This document shows, piece after piece, positions 52,461 to 64,000 of a stretch of 64,000 bases of DNA. Both the position numbers and the translations under genes were made by a program. Under the pieces are notes generated by a model. It did no database searches. It worked only from the letters and a program-made list of their open reading frames with translations, and was not told the origin of the DNA. The first letter of the stretch is position 1. Each line of letters begins with the position of its first letter. The stretch spans positions 54,188,179 to 54,252,178 of the forward strand of contig JAKCOZ010000003.1 of the NCBI GenBank assembly GCA_022605955.1, in the 5' to 3' direction. The DNA comes from Rallus limicola. Lineage: Eukaryota; Chordata; Aves; Gruiformes; Rallidae.

Positions 52461-52584
52461 CTGGGCAGAATGAACATGGATCACACAGTCTCTGCCTATT
52501 AACAGCAAAATCTGTAAAAGTCACCCATACAGCTGTCAGGAGCAAGAGAGTGGCCTGAATCAAAAGTCTTGGAGTGGAACTCAT
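52461..52584 (-). CDS. candidate first coding exon of a secreted or type I membrane protein (TNFR-like start)
   Basis: On the - strand an ATG at 52584 (A at -3) opens 41 codons plus one base, ending at a good donor TGCCCAG/GTAAGG (GT at 52460-52459, phase 1). The peptide has a basic-polar start and a hydrophobic core at about residues 7-22 (LLIQATLLLLTAVWV), typical of a signal peptide. A mature-type stretch ends in CDPCSFCP. Phase 1 after a signal peptide is usual for extracellular-module genes. The end resembles the start of the TNFRSF9 ectodomain (DPCSxCP), where I also recall a phase-1 exon boundary after CP. That recollection is unverified. TNFRSF9 is, as I recall, on a small GC-rich chromosome in chicken, unlike this AT-rich setting. 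No later exon was found downstream on this strand. It may be a real exon with distant partners, a decayed exon, or chance. Confidence 0.35.
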
Positions 52585-52699
52585 CTTTCATCACTCCTAC
52601 CCCTGCAAAAATGGAGGGGAGGGTGAGTGGACAGAAGTCAGTGCAAAATTTCTTACTGACAACATCTGGGAACAGGATCAGTTTCATACCACCAAACAG

Positions 52700-55315
52700 A
52701 ATATAACTCTATAGAGGACTTTGTGCTATGTGTTAATACTTTACAACTTTACTAAAAGTCCATTAATAACTTTTAAACTATTCTAGTAACAAATCTGTTG
52801 TACTGTTAGACTGAGTCTGGTCAACACTTAGCCTCAAATGCAGTTATTTAGCTAACCATGCAGGTAGATTAACAAGGGAGTAACAAAACACCTACACAGT
52901 CTTTGCAGTTTTGCTTTCTGGAGTGAAAATTGTGAGGGTGAGAACAAAACATCATTATTTTCATAACTGTTAATGAATGTGTAAAATACATCAATGGTCT
53001 GACATTTGCTACAGACTGTAGATATGTACATCTTTAAATAGATTCAGATAATAATAGAGAAAAGAAAAATCAAGCCCAATCATGTTTGTGAGGTAGCAGG
53101 TTTACAGTTTCTCTGGGTTATATACTGTTCCTGTTTACATGACTGGATCTCCCATGATCAACAAAGCAATTCTAAAGAATCAAAAAGCAGAGATTGCTTT
53201 TAGCATTTAAATGGATTAATTTATCTAAACCGGAATAGTTCAAAATCAAGAAGTTGGCTTGATTTTTTTTCCCTATATCAGAAATATCATCCTTAAAAGC
53301 AGTGCATTCAAATGTAGTATTCCTGGCATACCCCTGTCAGTACACTGGTGCTTATCATGGACTTTCTAGATAATCAGAAAAGGGGAGAACATCCAGAAAG
53401 ACTCAAAACTGTCATTTGCTATTAACAAAAACCCATAGGTCCTCAGCTTCATCCTACAGAATTCAGTAACAGAGAAGTCCTTCTTATGCTTACATATGGC
53501 TGGTTGTTAATGACATTCTCGAATAAAAAATACTGCAGGTGCAATTCCTCTTCTCAAATTAACAAACTTAAGACTTCCATACCTTTAATGAAGAAGCTAA
53601 ATACAATACTTCCCACTACACAAATGTGGAGAAATGACAGTTTTTTTGTTATGATTTGAAAATATCTCCTTCTGTTAGAACTTGATAGGGTTTTTCTTTG
53701 TCTATGCTGAAGTTGCTGATCTTCTGAGTGAAGAAACAACCACAAAATAAAGAAAAAAAAAACAAAAAGGAATCTACAGAACTCCAGCACTGAGCTCTTT
53801 CTGAACATCAGGATTTCTGTGTAGACCAGTAATTCAAGAATTCTAACTCATCTTGGTTTATAATAGCCTAATATTATATAGAAAAGTGGGCAAATTCCAT
53901 GCTGTTTCTTTAATGTCAATTGTTTCAGTCAATAGCAGGACTTCACAAATGTGATGGAACTATACCACATCTATTTTTAGGTAAGCAAAAGGTGTCCTTT
54001 TAAGGGTAGCAGTGCTTGCTCGTAGTAGTCAGATATTCTCCAGCAGGTAAAAACACAGTGTTAACAGTAGGCTGGCTATTAGTCATCAGCAATAAGCCTG
54101 AGCTGAACCTGGAAGAGAGCTGAACTACTTCACAACTGATAAGTACTGAGGTTCATCATGGGGTATTGCTTGTTTGATTACTATGAAAGGTATCAGATAC
54201 AGCATGTAGATCTGAATCTGGGATAAAAATATTCTTTACTGTTGAGTGATCATAAATTCTATTTTGCTTTGGGCTCTTTTCTGTTAAAATTAATATTCTA
54301 AAGCAGTTCTCTTTTGATGTTCCAGACTGGATCTCCCTGAGTTAGTAAAACATACTTATATGGTGGTCTCTAACAGTGAATTTTTCCAGGTGGAGTTACA
54401 TCTCCTTTATTTTTGAGCAAGCCTGAAAATCATAAATCCATCCACAACTAAAATTCAAGTGTTTCTCCTGTTTCAATATCAAGAAAATAAAACCTTAAGA
54501 AAAAATAAAAACTATTTGTGTCCAAAAAATATATATATATTTTTCTGAGATTTGCATATTCAGGCTAACTGAACTGAGATATAACTTTAGAAATGAAAGT
54601 GGAGCCAGAAGAGATAAATCTAATACTTGTATGCTTTCAGATAAAAACCATTACTAACTCACTTAGAGTTCTAATAACTTTCCTTGATCTGTTTTACCAA
54701 CTACAGCTCTCTTCAAAACAACTAAGTTAGGACCTTTAAAGCACAAAGAGCACTTAGGATTTCAAACATAACTGTGATGAATAAATACACACATGACAAG
54801 CTTTGTATCATGCATTTCATTCTTCAGGTGTGTAGTTTTGGGTTTTTTTTAATATCTACATTTGTTTTCTCCACCACCACCACATTTTTAACTGGTAACT
54901 TCAGTTATCATTACAAGATGCTCTCTGCACTCTTTTTATGATTGGGCTTAGCACAATCTTCCAACTGCAGGATGCATGTCATATCCCTTTTTATGGAAGT
55001 TTGGGGATTTGGCCCATGATCCTGGACATTTCTAGATGGACCTTGACTCTCATTGATCATAAGCAAACCTTTAGCCACCATTGCCTTGCTGCCTTGCCTC
55101 CCACACAGCAGTGACTGGGGATCAAATCAACACTCTGAAAATCAGCACTCCTTCCTCAAGTGCTAAGTAGAGCCTTTATGCAAACTGAATAACTCTAATG
55201 GTGAGGATATCCTCAATGACCTAACTCCTACTTGTGGATTGAAAATTAGGCCTAAGAAGGCCAATTGCCAGATAATGCCGTTACAGGGAGGCTTGTGTAC
55301 AAACTGAAAGGTTGA
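52700..55315. other. unique AT-rich non-coding DNA
   Basis: No gene, promoter-like CpG island or repeat family is recognised. This is upstream of the candidate - strand exon at 52461-52584. Its first part (to about 53000) shows no obvious TATA or CpG-rich promoter. A short (AT)n tract lies at about 54528-54540. Confidence 0.5.
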
Positions 55316-55319
55316 AGTG

Positions 55320-55620
55320 CACCCTTTCAGCACCAGGATTCATTCCCAGCAGGGCTGCCCTCCTCTCCCGAGCTGACGCCTGCAGCAGCATCGGTGCTGG
55401 GGGCTCTCAGCATTCGCCTTCACACCCGGGTGGCCGACAGACCCAGGGGGCTGCCTAGAGCATCCCCTTCACCAACACGTCCAGGGCAGCCGCGCCTGGC
55501 AGAGCCAGGCTCCCAGCTGATGACAGGCGACTCAAATCGGTCCAGGGAGGCTTGAAGGGAAAAGAAAAAAAAAAAAAAAACGTGAGGGAACACCGTGTCA
55601 CCTCACACTGTGCTGTGGTC
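55320..55620. other. isolated CpG-rich patch with adjacent A15 run
   Basis: GC content and CpG density rise sharply here (about fourteen CpG within some 280 bases), in a window that is otherwise CpG-poor. An A15 run lies at 55566-55580. Read on the - strand, the run becomes a long pyrimidine tract ending in TTCCCTTCAAG, a strong acceptor-like signal, with the CpG-rich part as the possible exon starting at 55550. No known repeat, gene or donor was recognised. It could be a small CpG island, a lncRNA exon or an old GC-rich insertion. Confidence 0.35.
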
Positions 55621-55629
55621 ACTTTAGCT

Positions 55630-57090
55630 GAGCTGTGAAGCACAGCTCTTCTGAATGCAGAAAGTTCCTCTGATAACCCTGTCCAGGAATGATATGGGAG
55701 GACGAGGCATGTCTCAGAAATGTGCGACTTCTAAGCCATTGGCACTTTAAATTTTGCTTCCTGTTTTAACTCTTGGTAACTGCTACAGTCTAGATTGCCT
55801 GCATGCAAAATATAGATTTATCACAAATAAGGGTTCATGTATCTCCAGGGGAAACAGGATCCAAGTTCATGCTTTCAGAGTGACTCACAGTACTAGGTGC
55901 CTTTGGGTTTTGTCACCACAAAAAGGCATGTGCTAACTATCAGCACACGCTGAGCACCCTTCCTCTAAGAAGAGCTCACTATTAAACATCTTATGTCAGG
56001 CGTCCAAAGCCATGCTGAAAAGTCTTTAATATTTCTAAAAATTCATTTAAATCTGAATAACAAAAGTTTATGTAACTGATGTAGAGAAACTACATCCATA
56101 TTGTCATTCTAGTGGTTCAGTCATTCAGAGTGTACTGTCATTTTACCTTACAGGCCACACTGATGGATCACTTGTATTATTTACAGGCAGTTTCTTGCTT
56201 TTTCTCCAGTCTGAAACAAAGCCTCTCCTGCAGGAGCTAGGTCTCTGTCATCGCAAGCACAGCTACCAAAGGCAATGTAGACACAAAGGCTCTGTCTTAG
56301 TACACAAAGTTCCCACAAGCTTTATAGCAGTGGGCAGTCATTTTTTTGGAGGCAAGTGTCTGTTCCATGGATAGTCACTGATAAAATGCAAATGCCACCA
56401 GAATTAACAACTCAGAGCAAGGAGGGCAGACTTTACTCTGTCAGAACCCTAATAAAGGTAGAAAAGCAAGCACTGAATTTTTATTTACCTTAATTCACAT
56501 TTGCATACTAACAGTAAATTTTCCAGGCCAAGAAACATAAACCAATAAAATCAGACTTTCATACTGCTTTCAGATTTTAGATTATGCTTTATGCATCAAA
56601 AGCTATTCATATTACTGGGTGCTGTGATGAAAAACAAATCTTAGAAAAGAATCACTCTATTTCAAATGTGGGAACTGGGAAATTCCTATGTCATTAAAGC
56701 TGTATGAAAACTGTCTTTTCATGGCTCAGCTGGAATTGGTATGCTTTCTTAAAATGAAAAGGGAAAAGACAAGTTCTGGGCTGCATTTCCATCCCATCAA
56801 TGTGTCTCAGCCCTCTTAGCAGATAATTCTCTGCTCCTGCTCATGTTTTTATTGCTTGGTTTCCTTTTTTTGTAGACAAAAATACTGAGCTTTACAAGTT
56901 GCATTACAAACTGTATTAACTCATTAATATTGCTTAATAGTTTTTATTAATTTTAGCATATATAATCTCCACTGTTCTAAATTGTGAATTTCTTAAGTTT
57001 CATAAAATGAAAAGCAACAAAATTAGGTACAACTGAAATAGTCATATTTGCCTTGAACACTTTTAGGACCAGCTATCTCTGGAGGCACTT
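55630..57090. other. unique non-coding DNA
   Basis: No gene or repeat recognised. Confidence 0.5.
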
Positions 57091-57094
57091 ACAC

Positions 57095-57290
57095 AGCCCT
57101 CATCATGATTATAACTTAGCACTTAGCAATCACTAATGGTTTTTATCCTCCCACTACCTCTCTGAGATAGGGCAAGATTGGTGTTATCTCCATTATTCAG
57201 GTGGAGAAGTGAGGTCCAGGTTAACCAAGAACAGAGTCACATCACACTTTTGTGCCTGAGTCAAATGTGTCACAGATGTGTGTCAAGACC
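57095..57290 (-). repeat. ancient L3/MIR-like retroposon remnant
   Basis: In antisense, the order of blocks matches the conserved 3' part of old amniote L3/CR1-like LINEs or MIR. It runs 'acttagcacttagcaatcac', then 'cctctctgagatagggcaag', 'gttatctccattattcaggt', 'ggagaagtgaggtcc' and 'aagaacagagtcaca'. The familiar form is 'ttatccccattttacagatgaggaaactgaggc...ccaaggtcacac'. It is highly diverged, so the family is uncertain. Words at 57920-57960 ('ccaaagcctatagg', 'ccactgacttcaaatgg') may be a second fragment. Confidence 0.5.
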
Positions 57291-57299
57291 ATCTATCTT

Positions 57300-59455
57300 G
57301 TAAGGGCTCTTGCACTTCTCAGAAGAGCACAGATCTCTAAGTCTAGGACAAAATATATGATAGCCAAGAGCAAAGCCTTCTTGGTCAAGTAAAACATGCT
57401 TCCAGACAAATCCAAGGCCTGAAAATTTTTAGGAAATGCTAGAAAACTCTGTAATGAAAAAGCCATTTCCAATAATATGATAGAGAACTTCCTGACTTGG
57501 TAAAACCAGCCTTTGTCTGCTATGGCTTTGGAGTACACCTGCTCTCAGAAGGTAGTGTAGGATGGAGGCTGGTGCCTTCCATCCCTCGGGGCCACCAGTT
57601 AAACGAACACTGAGGCAGATAACTTTTAATGTTTCACCATTTGCTTCCCAGGTAGTATTACCCAGGCTGTGGAGAGTCCTTGTCCCAAGTCAAGCTTGTC
57701 CCTAGTTGCAAGGAACATTTATTCCTATTCAGTAGGCAATAGGGAAAAAATGTTTTATTTCTTCTGTAGTAAAAAATTTAGATTCTGGAGCAAGATATTG
57801 GTGATATTTTGTGTAACACCCTGTCCTGCTATGCTTAGTCACCTTTGTCAGATATTCAGAAACACTGCCTATGCTGTTTGAACTCCCTAATCTAGATCTG
57901 TTATCCTCCATCTGGGTTTGATCCAAAGCCTATAGGTATTATTCCACTGACTTCAAATGGTCTTTCCATCATGATGCTGAATTGTCATCTAAACATACAT
58001 TATTAGCCCTAAGGTTAGAATACATTTGATCCATATATTAAACATTAAGTTTAAATCAGGAAAAGTAACAAAACAAAACAGAAATAACAAATTTATGCTG
58101 AAAAGCAAATCATGCCTGAATCTCACTTTGTGTGGATTTGCATAGTGCTTATCTGAGGACTGTAAATAAAGATATAAGTAGACATTACGTTGGAGGTTTC
58201 TCTTGGTTGTTAAAGACTGAATTAATCAAATACATTACTTCAAAGAACAAATAGTAAGTCAGCCAGGGAATCTGTGCTGCATGTAGTCTTGCACCCATTT
58301 CATAGTTGCAGACTCAATTGTCAGCTTTGCTGGCATAAATTTTGTGAGTGAAAGTTTGGTGATTTGCTTGGGACAGGAGAGAGCCTTTTTTGTTTCAAAG
58401 TTAAACCAATTTGCTCATATGCAATGACAATGCAGAACATATGTTTATTTTGAAACAATCAGCCCAAGTAGCTGGCTCACAGAAGTATTTTCAGTGTGTA
58501 TCTATAAGGATGTTTCAAATTTAAGGTCTTCCTGTAACAGTAAAACCAGGAATGTATAAGGTTTATGTGTGCCTGGTTTAAAAGATTTCTTGATTGCTTT
58601 TTTTTTTCCTCTCTTTTTTGAAAGAAGCACAAAATGTCTGCCAAGCTTAAAAATGATGCAGATCATGTTTCTATGTCTGTTAGGTGGTGCTTACCGGGCA
58701 GTCTGGCTCTTGTCAGTAATTCTTCAACTGCTTTGCTGTGGTGGAATTACTGTAGACTTGGGAGTTGGGGTTGGTGGGAGGGATTCTTTGTCCCAGTTGC
58801 ATTTAAAATTACATCTAATCTTATCAAGGAGCTCGTCATTGTTTCTGGCTGCCCATAGCAGGTACAGTACTGCTTTTGTTCAAGTCTGTTGCTTTACCAA
58901 ATAAAGGCAAGAACTGCTTGTTTTTCTCATACAAGTAATCTGATTGATTTCTGCAGGAAAACCTGCATGACTAAGACAAACAAGATTTGGCAATAAAATT
59001 GATTAAAAAGAATCTGAACACAACATTCTTCCGAAGGAAGTATATGCTGATTGAAAAGTGTTTAAAGAGACAAGCAAAATGAGTAGATAAAATTTGTATG
59101 CCATCTAAAGCAAGTGAAAGCATGAAAGAGTATGAACTACAGATTCAAATCAAAACAGTAAGCAGACACTAAAAAGTTTTCATCTTTCATCAGAAATGAA
59201 AAACTTTTTTTCCTGAAATGGCAAGGCTTTAATTTAAAATTGTCTTTCAAATGTTGAGTAGGAGCAGAATATCTAGAGAGGTGCATAAATGCATAACAAG
59301 TATTTTCCTCAAATTCTTAAGCACTCAATTTTTAGTGGTTTCACTAAAAATTTTGAATGCCCCTGAGGTGTAAAATATTTCTTCAAGTGCCTGTATGTGG
59401 ATTTGAATATTTAAATTTTTGTATTCAGCTTGAAAGTGCTGGCATCCCTGAAACT
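57300..59455. other. unique AT-rich non-coding DNA
   Basis: No gene supported. A + strand frame at 58569-58904 (111 codons) has hydrophobic stretches but no recognisable domain, and it overlaps other open frames. It is most likely chance. Confidence 0.5.
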
Positions 59456-59459
59456 GAAA

Positions 59460-59720
59460 AAAATACTTGCTTGCCTCCCAAGGGAGTTATGCAAATACAA
59501 ACAGACTAAAAAAAGCATGCAGATGGACTGCCTGTTTCTTTCACTGGTTTTCCAGTAAAAGTTCCCGGATCCCTTTTTGTATTCATCAGATATTTAATTT
59601 AAAGAGCTAGTTCCTCAGCTGGCATCATTTATTTTCCCTAGCTGGAATTGCTGCAGGCTTAATAAGAAAGTAGGTGTCGTAAGTAGTATTTATGCCTTCA
59701 TCTTAAAAACTTGCCCTGAC
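59460..59720. promoter_or_regulatory. candidate conserved non-coding element with octamer site
   Basis: Repeat-free, mixed-composition sequence containing a perfect ATGCAAAT octamer (59489-59496), the POU-factor consensus, within TTATGCAAATACAAA. The rest has enhancer-like texture. Conservation was not tested. Confidence 0.25.
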
Positions 59721-59724
59721 CAGT

Positions 59725-61795
59725 ACTGAGCAAATTATTGACATTGTAATACTAACACCAAAAGAAATAGTACCAAGAACAGACCACCAGTGTCAATAAA
59801 GATTCCAAGTTAAATCAGACAGAAATAATTGGTATTAAGTTTTAATGGAAACTCTATTCATGTCATTTTATAATTAAGATGCAAAATGTAACTTGTTCAA
59901 GCAGGCTCCATTTAACATCATGAAAGAGATGTTGAATTAGCCAGAGCTGTTTGCAGATGTATAACTCATCCCAGCAAAAGTTGTCAACCATTTTAAAGGA
60001 GTCTAGGAAAAATCAAAATCTAATGAAGTTAACACAATTTAAAGGTCCTGTATGTTGAGCAGGTTTTTTGGCCAAATTTTCATTTGTATAGTTCATCAAA
60101 ATTTGATTATAAGTTTCCCTAGAGATCAGAGTAAGCACTGGAGTTCCTGATCACGATAGTTAGGTGTCTCTGCAAAAAGCCCCACAACAATTCTGCCCAG
60201 AGTGAACTCCTGGTAATTAGCACAGAAACACAAAATATTAAACATTTTTTGATAATTGATCAGTTATTTTTTATTAGAAGAGAGTTTCTCACCCTTCAAG
60301 ACCATATCCTTAACTTCAGGTGTTTATTTGAGACCTTCAGATTAGGAACATTGTCATCCCATGGTCTCTTTGAAGTCAGTGTACAAAAAATGGTACCTCC
60401 AAAGATCTTCTGCTGAAATTACAGGAGTTTAGTGTTAGGCAGGTCATAAATCAAGAGCTTCAGTAAGAAGACGAAAACTTCATGCAATGATTCCAAGTTT
60501 TATTAACAAAAATAAAATTAAGAAATGTTCAGCTATAAAAATAAATATTCAGAGATTATGGCTGCTGGATTTGAAGAGGAAATAAATAATTTGTGTGTGA
60601 TGATACAGACATAGGGAGAAATGACAATCTTTTACTTTTCACAAATAAATCAACAGTGAATGACCTCAATAATAATCAGTAAGCATGTGGGGGGAGATAT
60701 AACGTAATTAGAACTAATTCAAAGAAAATATTTCTGCAAGACATTACTAAATAAATATCTGAGTATGACCCATAGATGATTAGACATCTATATGAATAAT
60801 AAAAATTTCTGTACCTATACCCAACAGGGAAAAAATATTATACATATAAGTACTCTGATTTTGTGGTATAAGCCAACACCCACTTCACAACAATGTCTTG
60901 ATAAGTGGCTACCCCCAGTTGTTCACAGGTGTGATTTTTTCATATTGCAATAAAAGAGAACTAGTTTATACTTTGGGGAGCATGCACAAGACCTGCAGGT
61001 TTGATTTACTGTACCAAGTGCTATAAAAGGTGCATTAAATGTACCTATGTCCATGTCATTTTATTTCAGCTTTATGTCAGCTGTTTCTGGTATTGCTACC
61101 AAAAAAATTATAGGAAGGTATTTTTTTCTTTGTACATATTTTGAACAGAGAACCCATAACAGAATGTCATGTCTTGTGAAAACTTTGTAGGCTCATTTGA
61201 ATCAGTTTCAAAAATCTTATCAGCGAAAAACTAATTTTCCAGCAGCACAGAAGAGTCCAAGAAGAATCTTAAAGCAATTATATTAACACAATTGTACACA
61301 TTTAATAAAAAAATCTTTAGAATATACACCACAAAATATTTTTTAAACACCACAGTGTTGCCCATAAATAGAATTCTACAGCTTAATATAGACTGCATTT
61401 CACTTAGTTAATATATTCCTATAGTAGATAATAGTTGGGATATATACTACTAGCACTTTTTACTTCTATGCTTTTCCCTTTTCTTCAGTCGTTTTTCCCA
61501 AATAAATCTATAATGCCTTATAACAACCCATTTGTAGCCCACAAAATTTAGTTTAATATCTTAAAACATTTTACGTGGAAACAGTAAAATTAGCCAAGCT
61601 TGAAATATTCAGCTATAGCGATCTAAGAAAACTGACCTTTAAACTTCATTGCAAAAGATGCTGGAACCTGTAAATTGACATCCCTGAGCATTTTTTCCGA
61701 ATATCAGACATCAGACTATGTTTTTTTAGGTCTCTAAATAAGGATTTAAATGTCTTGATGGTGGCTCCTAGTTTGAAATGTTAGGTTAAGTTACT
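59725..61795. other. unique AT-rich non-coding DNA
   Basis: No gene or repeat recognised. Parts at 59890-60080 and 60430-60700 have few runs and might be conserved, but no distinctive motif was seen. Confidence 0.5.
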
Positions 61796-61799
61796 TTAC

Positions 61800-61898
61800 C
61801 TGCATGAGACTTCACACTACCATCTGATCCTATTCAAAACTGCGTTTAACTGTGCTGCTCTGTGACTGCTAATGCCTGGCATGTACAAAAGTACTCAG
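61800..61898 (-). ncRNA. splice-bounded candidate non-coding exon
   Basis: Read on the - strand, a good acceptor (CTGCTTTTCAG, AG at 61900-61899) and a donor (CATGCAG/GTAAAG, GT at 61799-61798) enclose 99 bases. All three frames contain stops, so if transcribed it would be an lncRNA or UTR exon. Splice-like pairs of this quality also occur by chance in 64 kb. Confidence 0.15.
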
Positions 61899-61904
61899 CT
61901 GAAA

Positions 61905-64000
61905 AGCAGAGACAGGGTTGGTCTGTTTTCTGTTAATTCTGGACTATATTTTTTTGCAATAAAGATATAAAGACAGTGTTTCTTGCACCCAATCTGATAC
62001 ACAAGGTATCTTTAGGTCAAAGATGGTTTATTACCATGTACTTAATCTGCCTACACAAGACAAAGACAAGAGGAGATAATTTTAACACGCCATGTTAATT
62101 TGTCATGTTGTTGATTCAGTCTTGATATAGTTACTTTTAAGTAACCTCAAGCCTCAACTCACACATTGTAGAGTAATATCTGAGGCTGAAACCATATTTA
62201 GGACCGAAGATACAATCTCAGCACTCTGTGTACAAACAGTGTTCAGATAAACATAAACTCTAAATTATGTATCATTTATACAGATGCTGGACAAGTATCT
62301 TCAGAAATCTGAGCTCATCTAATTTGTAGCTCCTGCATCCATTTGGAACCTCTCTACAACATCTCATCTCTGCATATTGTCTGCCTACTTTCTCCAACCA
62401 AAATACAGAAGGACTGACTGCCAACTACTAGTTTGTTATTGATATCCCCTCATTTAAAATTCACCTGTGCCTTTGGCCCTCTGGGCCTAGAGAAGTGAAG
62501 TAGACTCTGAGTAAACTCAACCAAACTCAACGTACATGAACTTGCGCATCACCTGCACATTTGGCACCTAGTACAATGTCAGAAAATGAACCCACAAGAA
62601 TTCATGTCACTCTTTTGATGTTACAGGACATTTACTGGGTGTTATTTTCAATACTGTATCCAAAGCAACCAGAGGACATGAAGGATACAAGATATTATCC
62701 TACCAACAGGTCTTTAAATATTCTGAAAGTGCTGTTCAGTTCTGAAAAGGGTTGATGCAAAAATGACACCTTCTTATTCTGCAGACGTGTTCTTTCCCAT
62801 ATTCAGAATTGGGAGTCACATTTGCTGTCTGCAGAAATATAATGTAAGCTTTACTGTTTTTTCCATCTTGCAAACCATCTAGTCCAAAGAACAAGTCAGA
62901 CCACCCTTCCTTTCCACATTTTCAACTATAGGCAAGTTTTGTGTGAGTCTACATACCTGTCACCAAATTTACAATCCAAGAGTAAGGTCAAGCACTGATG
63001 TGAGTGAGACAATAATTTTACCAGAAAAACTGGAAGTATTTCTAATTAAATGTGAGGCAAAAACTATAATCTACCTTGAGAACTACACATATTGTTCTAC
63101 ATGAGAGTGAAAACCACTGTACCGAAAATAATTCACCCATTCAAAAATTACTTTGTCTTAATCCTGACTGGTTGTGAAAGGAACAGTCTTATATCCCAGG
63201 TCAGCTGTATGCATCCGAAAGTGTTCTGCCCACAAAAGGAATCTATGGTAGGTATAGATTCCAAAATGTAAAAAAACTAATTGGTTGTCCTCACTTTTTT
63301 TCTCTTTCCTTCTTATTCCATTAAAGAGCTAATTAACAGGTACAAGTAGCTTTTCTTCATGCCAGACAAGTCACTGATGACTGTTTTCATCAATTACATA
63401 AACTTGCACACGAATTCTAGAGTTAAGCCTAATTGGTTCATGTTCTGCTACAGGCTTAGCCATTATTAGCTCATTTTCTGATTGATATTTTCAAGATCGT
63501 TGCAATAATCATTATACAGAGCTTTTAAGGTAGTATTTAAGAATACAAATCCAAGGCAGAGTTTGCATTCCCACAGGTATTTAGGCTTGTTGCCAATCTG
63601 CATCTCTTCTACAATGCTGGCTTTGCACCAACCTAAGAAAAAAAAAAGTTGATGCTTTAAAACCAAAACTATAAGTAATAACCTGCATTTCATTTAAAAG
63701 TCATTGAAAGAAAATTTTTAGCAACTTGTGAGTTTTGAAATATAAGAATTTCAGATACTTGCAAGTGATTTTTGACATTAAATATCTTAGATCTTTTTAA
63801 TCATACATTTTAAATATATAATGCACAATTATATATGAATTACCTTTAAACTGTGATTAGCACAAGAAAAGTCCTGAACAAAGTCTTAGGGTGAAAAAGG
63901 TACAGAAACTAGTTTTAATGTCAACACTATTCAGGCTTCGGGATGGTTTTTGGCCTATTTTCCTTGCCATAATCCACCATCATCACAAGATGATCCATAC
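61905..64000. other. unique AT-rich non-coding DNA to window end
   Basis: No gene, RNA or repeat family recognised. The segment 63440-63600 has few runs and might be a conserved non-coding stretch, but this is only an impression. Confidence 0.5.

Noticed and set aside
58569..58904. 111-codon hydrophobic frame on the + strand
   Set aside because: The hydrophobic stretches come from T-rich sequence. There is no coherent membrane topology or splice context, and another frame is open over the same bases.

Overview
The window is vertebrate nuclear DNA and almost certainly avian. The diagnostic evidence is three insertions of the CR1 LINE family: one on the + strand at about 8300-8805, and two on the - strand at about 22679-22972 and 22973-23046. 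They carry the bird-type CR1 3' region and, in the - strand copies, the short tandem 3'-terminal repeat. A fourth repeat at about 22130-22516 resembles an avian ERV-type LTR. The rest is AT-rich, CpG-poor and full of stop codons in all frames. It has homopolymer runs and short microsatellites, as expected for a gene desert or a very large intron on a bird macrochromosome. Nothing prokaryotic is present: no operons, ribosome binding sites, CRISPR arrays or insertion sequences.

No complete protein-coding gene can be supported. The longest open frames are either inside repeats (the 182-codon frame at 22326-22874 crosses the LTR and a CR1) or have no recognisable protein character. The best coding candidate is a single first-coding-exon-like segment on the - strand at 52461-52584. 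It has an ATG, a strong hydrophobic signal peptide, a Cys-rich start and a good splice donor in phase 1. Its last residues resemble the start of the TNFRSF9 (4-1BB) ectodomain, but no following exon was found in the window. Weaker splice-bounded, possibly lncRNA, exons lie at 45080-45142 (+), 61800-61898 (-) and around 36201 (+).

Layout: 1-8.3 kb is unique AT-rich DNA with an A34 run, an (AGT)n microsatellite and a 22-bp perfect palindrome. A rearranged CR1 lies at 8.3-8.8 kb. From 8.8 to 22.1 kb the DNA is unique AT-rich sequence with an ancient MIR/L3-like remnant near 14.2 kb. 22.1-23.1 kb is a repeat cluster (LTR, CR1, CR1), followed by a (CA)n tract. From 24.9 to 29.8 kb there is repeat-free sequence with homeodomain, POU and SOX-like motifs that reads like developmental regulatory DNA. 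30-52 kb is unique sequence with small duplications and inverted repeats. 52.3-52.6 kb holds the signal-peptide exon candidate. 55.3-55.6 kb is a CpG-rich patch. 57.1-57.3 kb is an ancient LINE/SINE remnant. 58-64 kb is unique AT-rich DNA with another octamer-containing candidate element near 59.5 kb.

All family names rest on pattern recognition from memory. No alignment or search was run.
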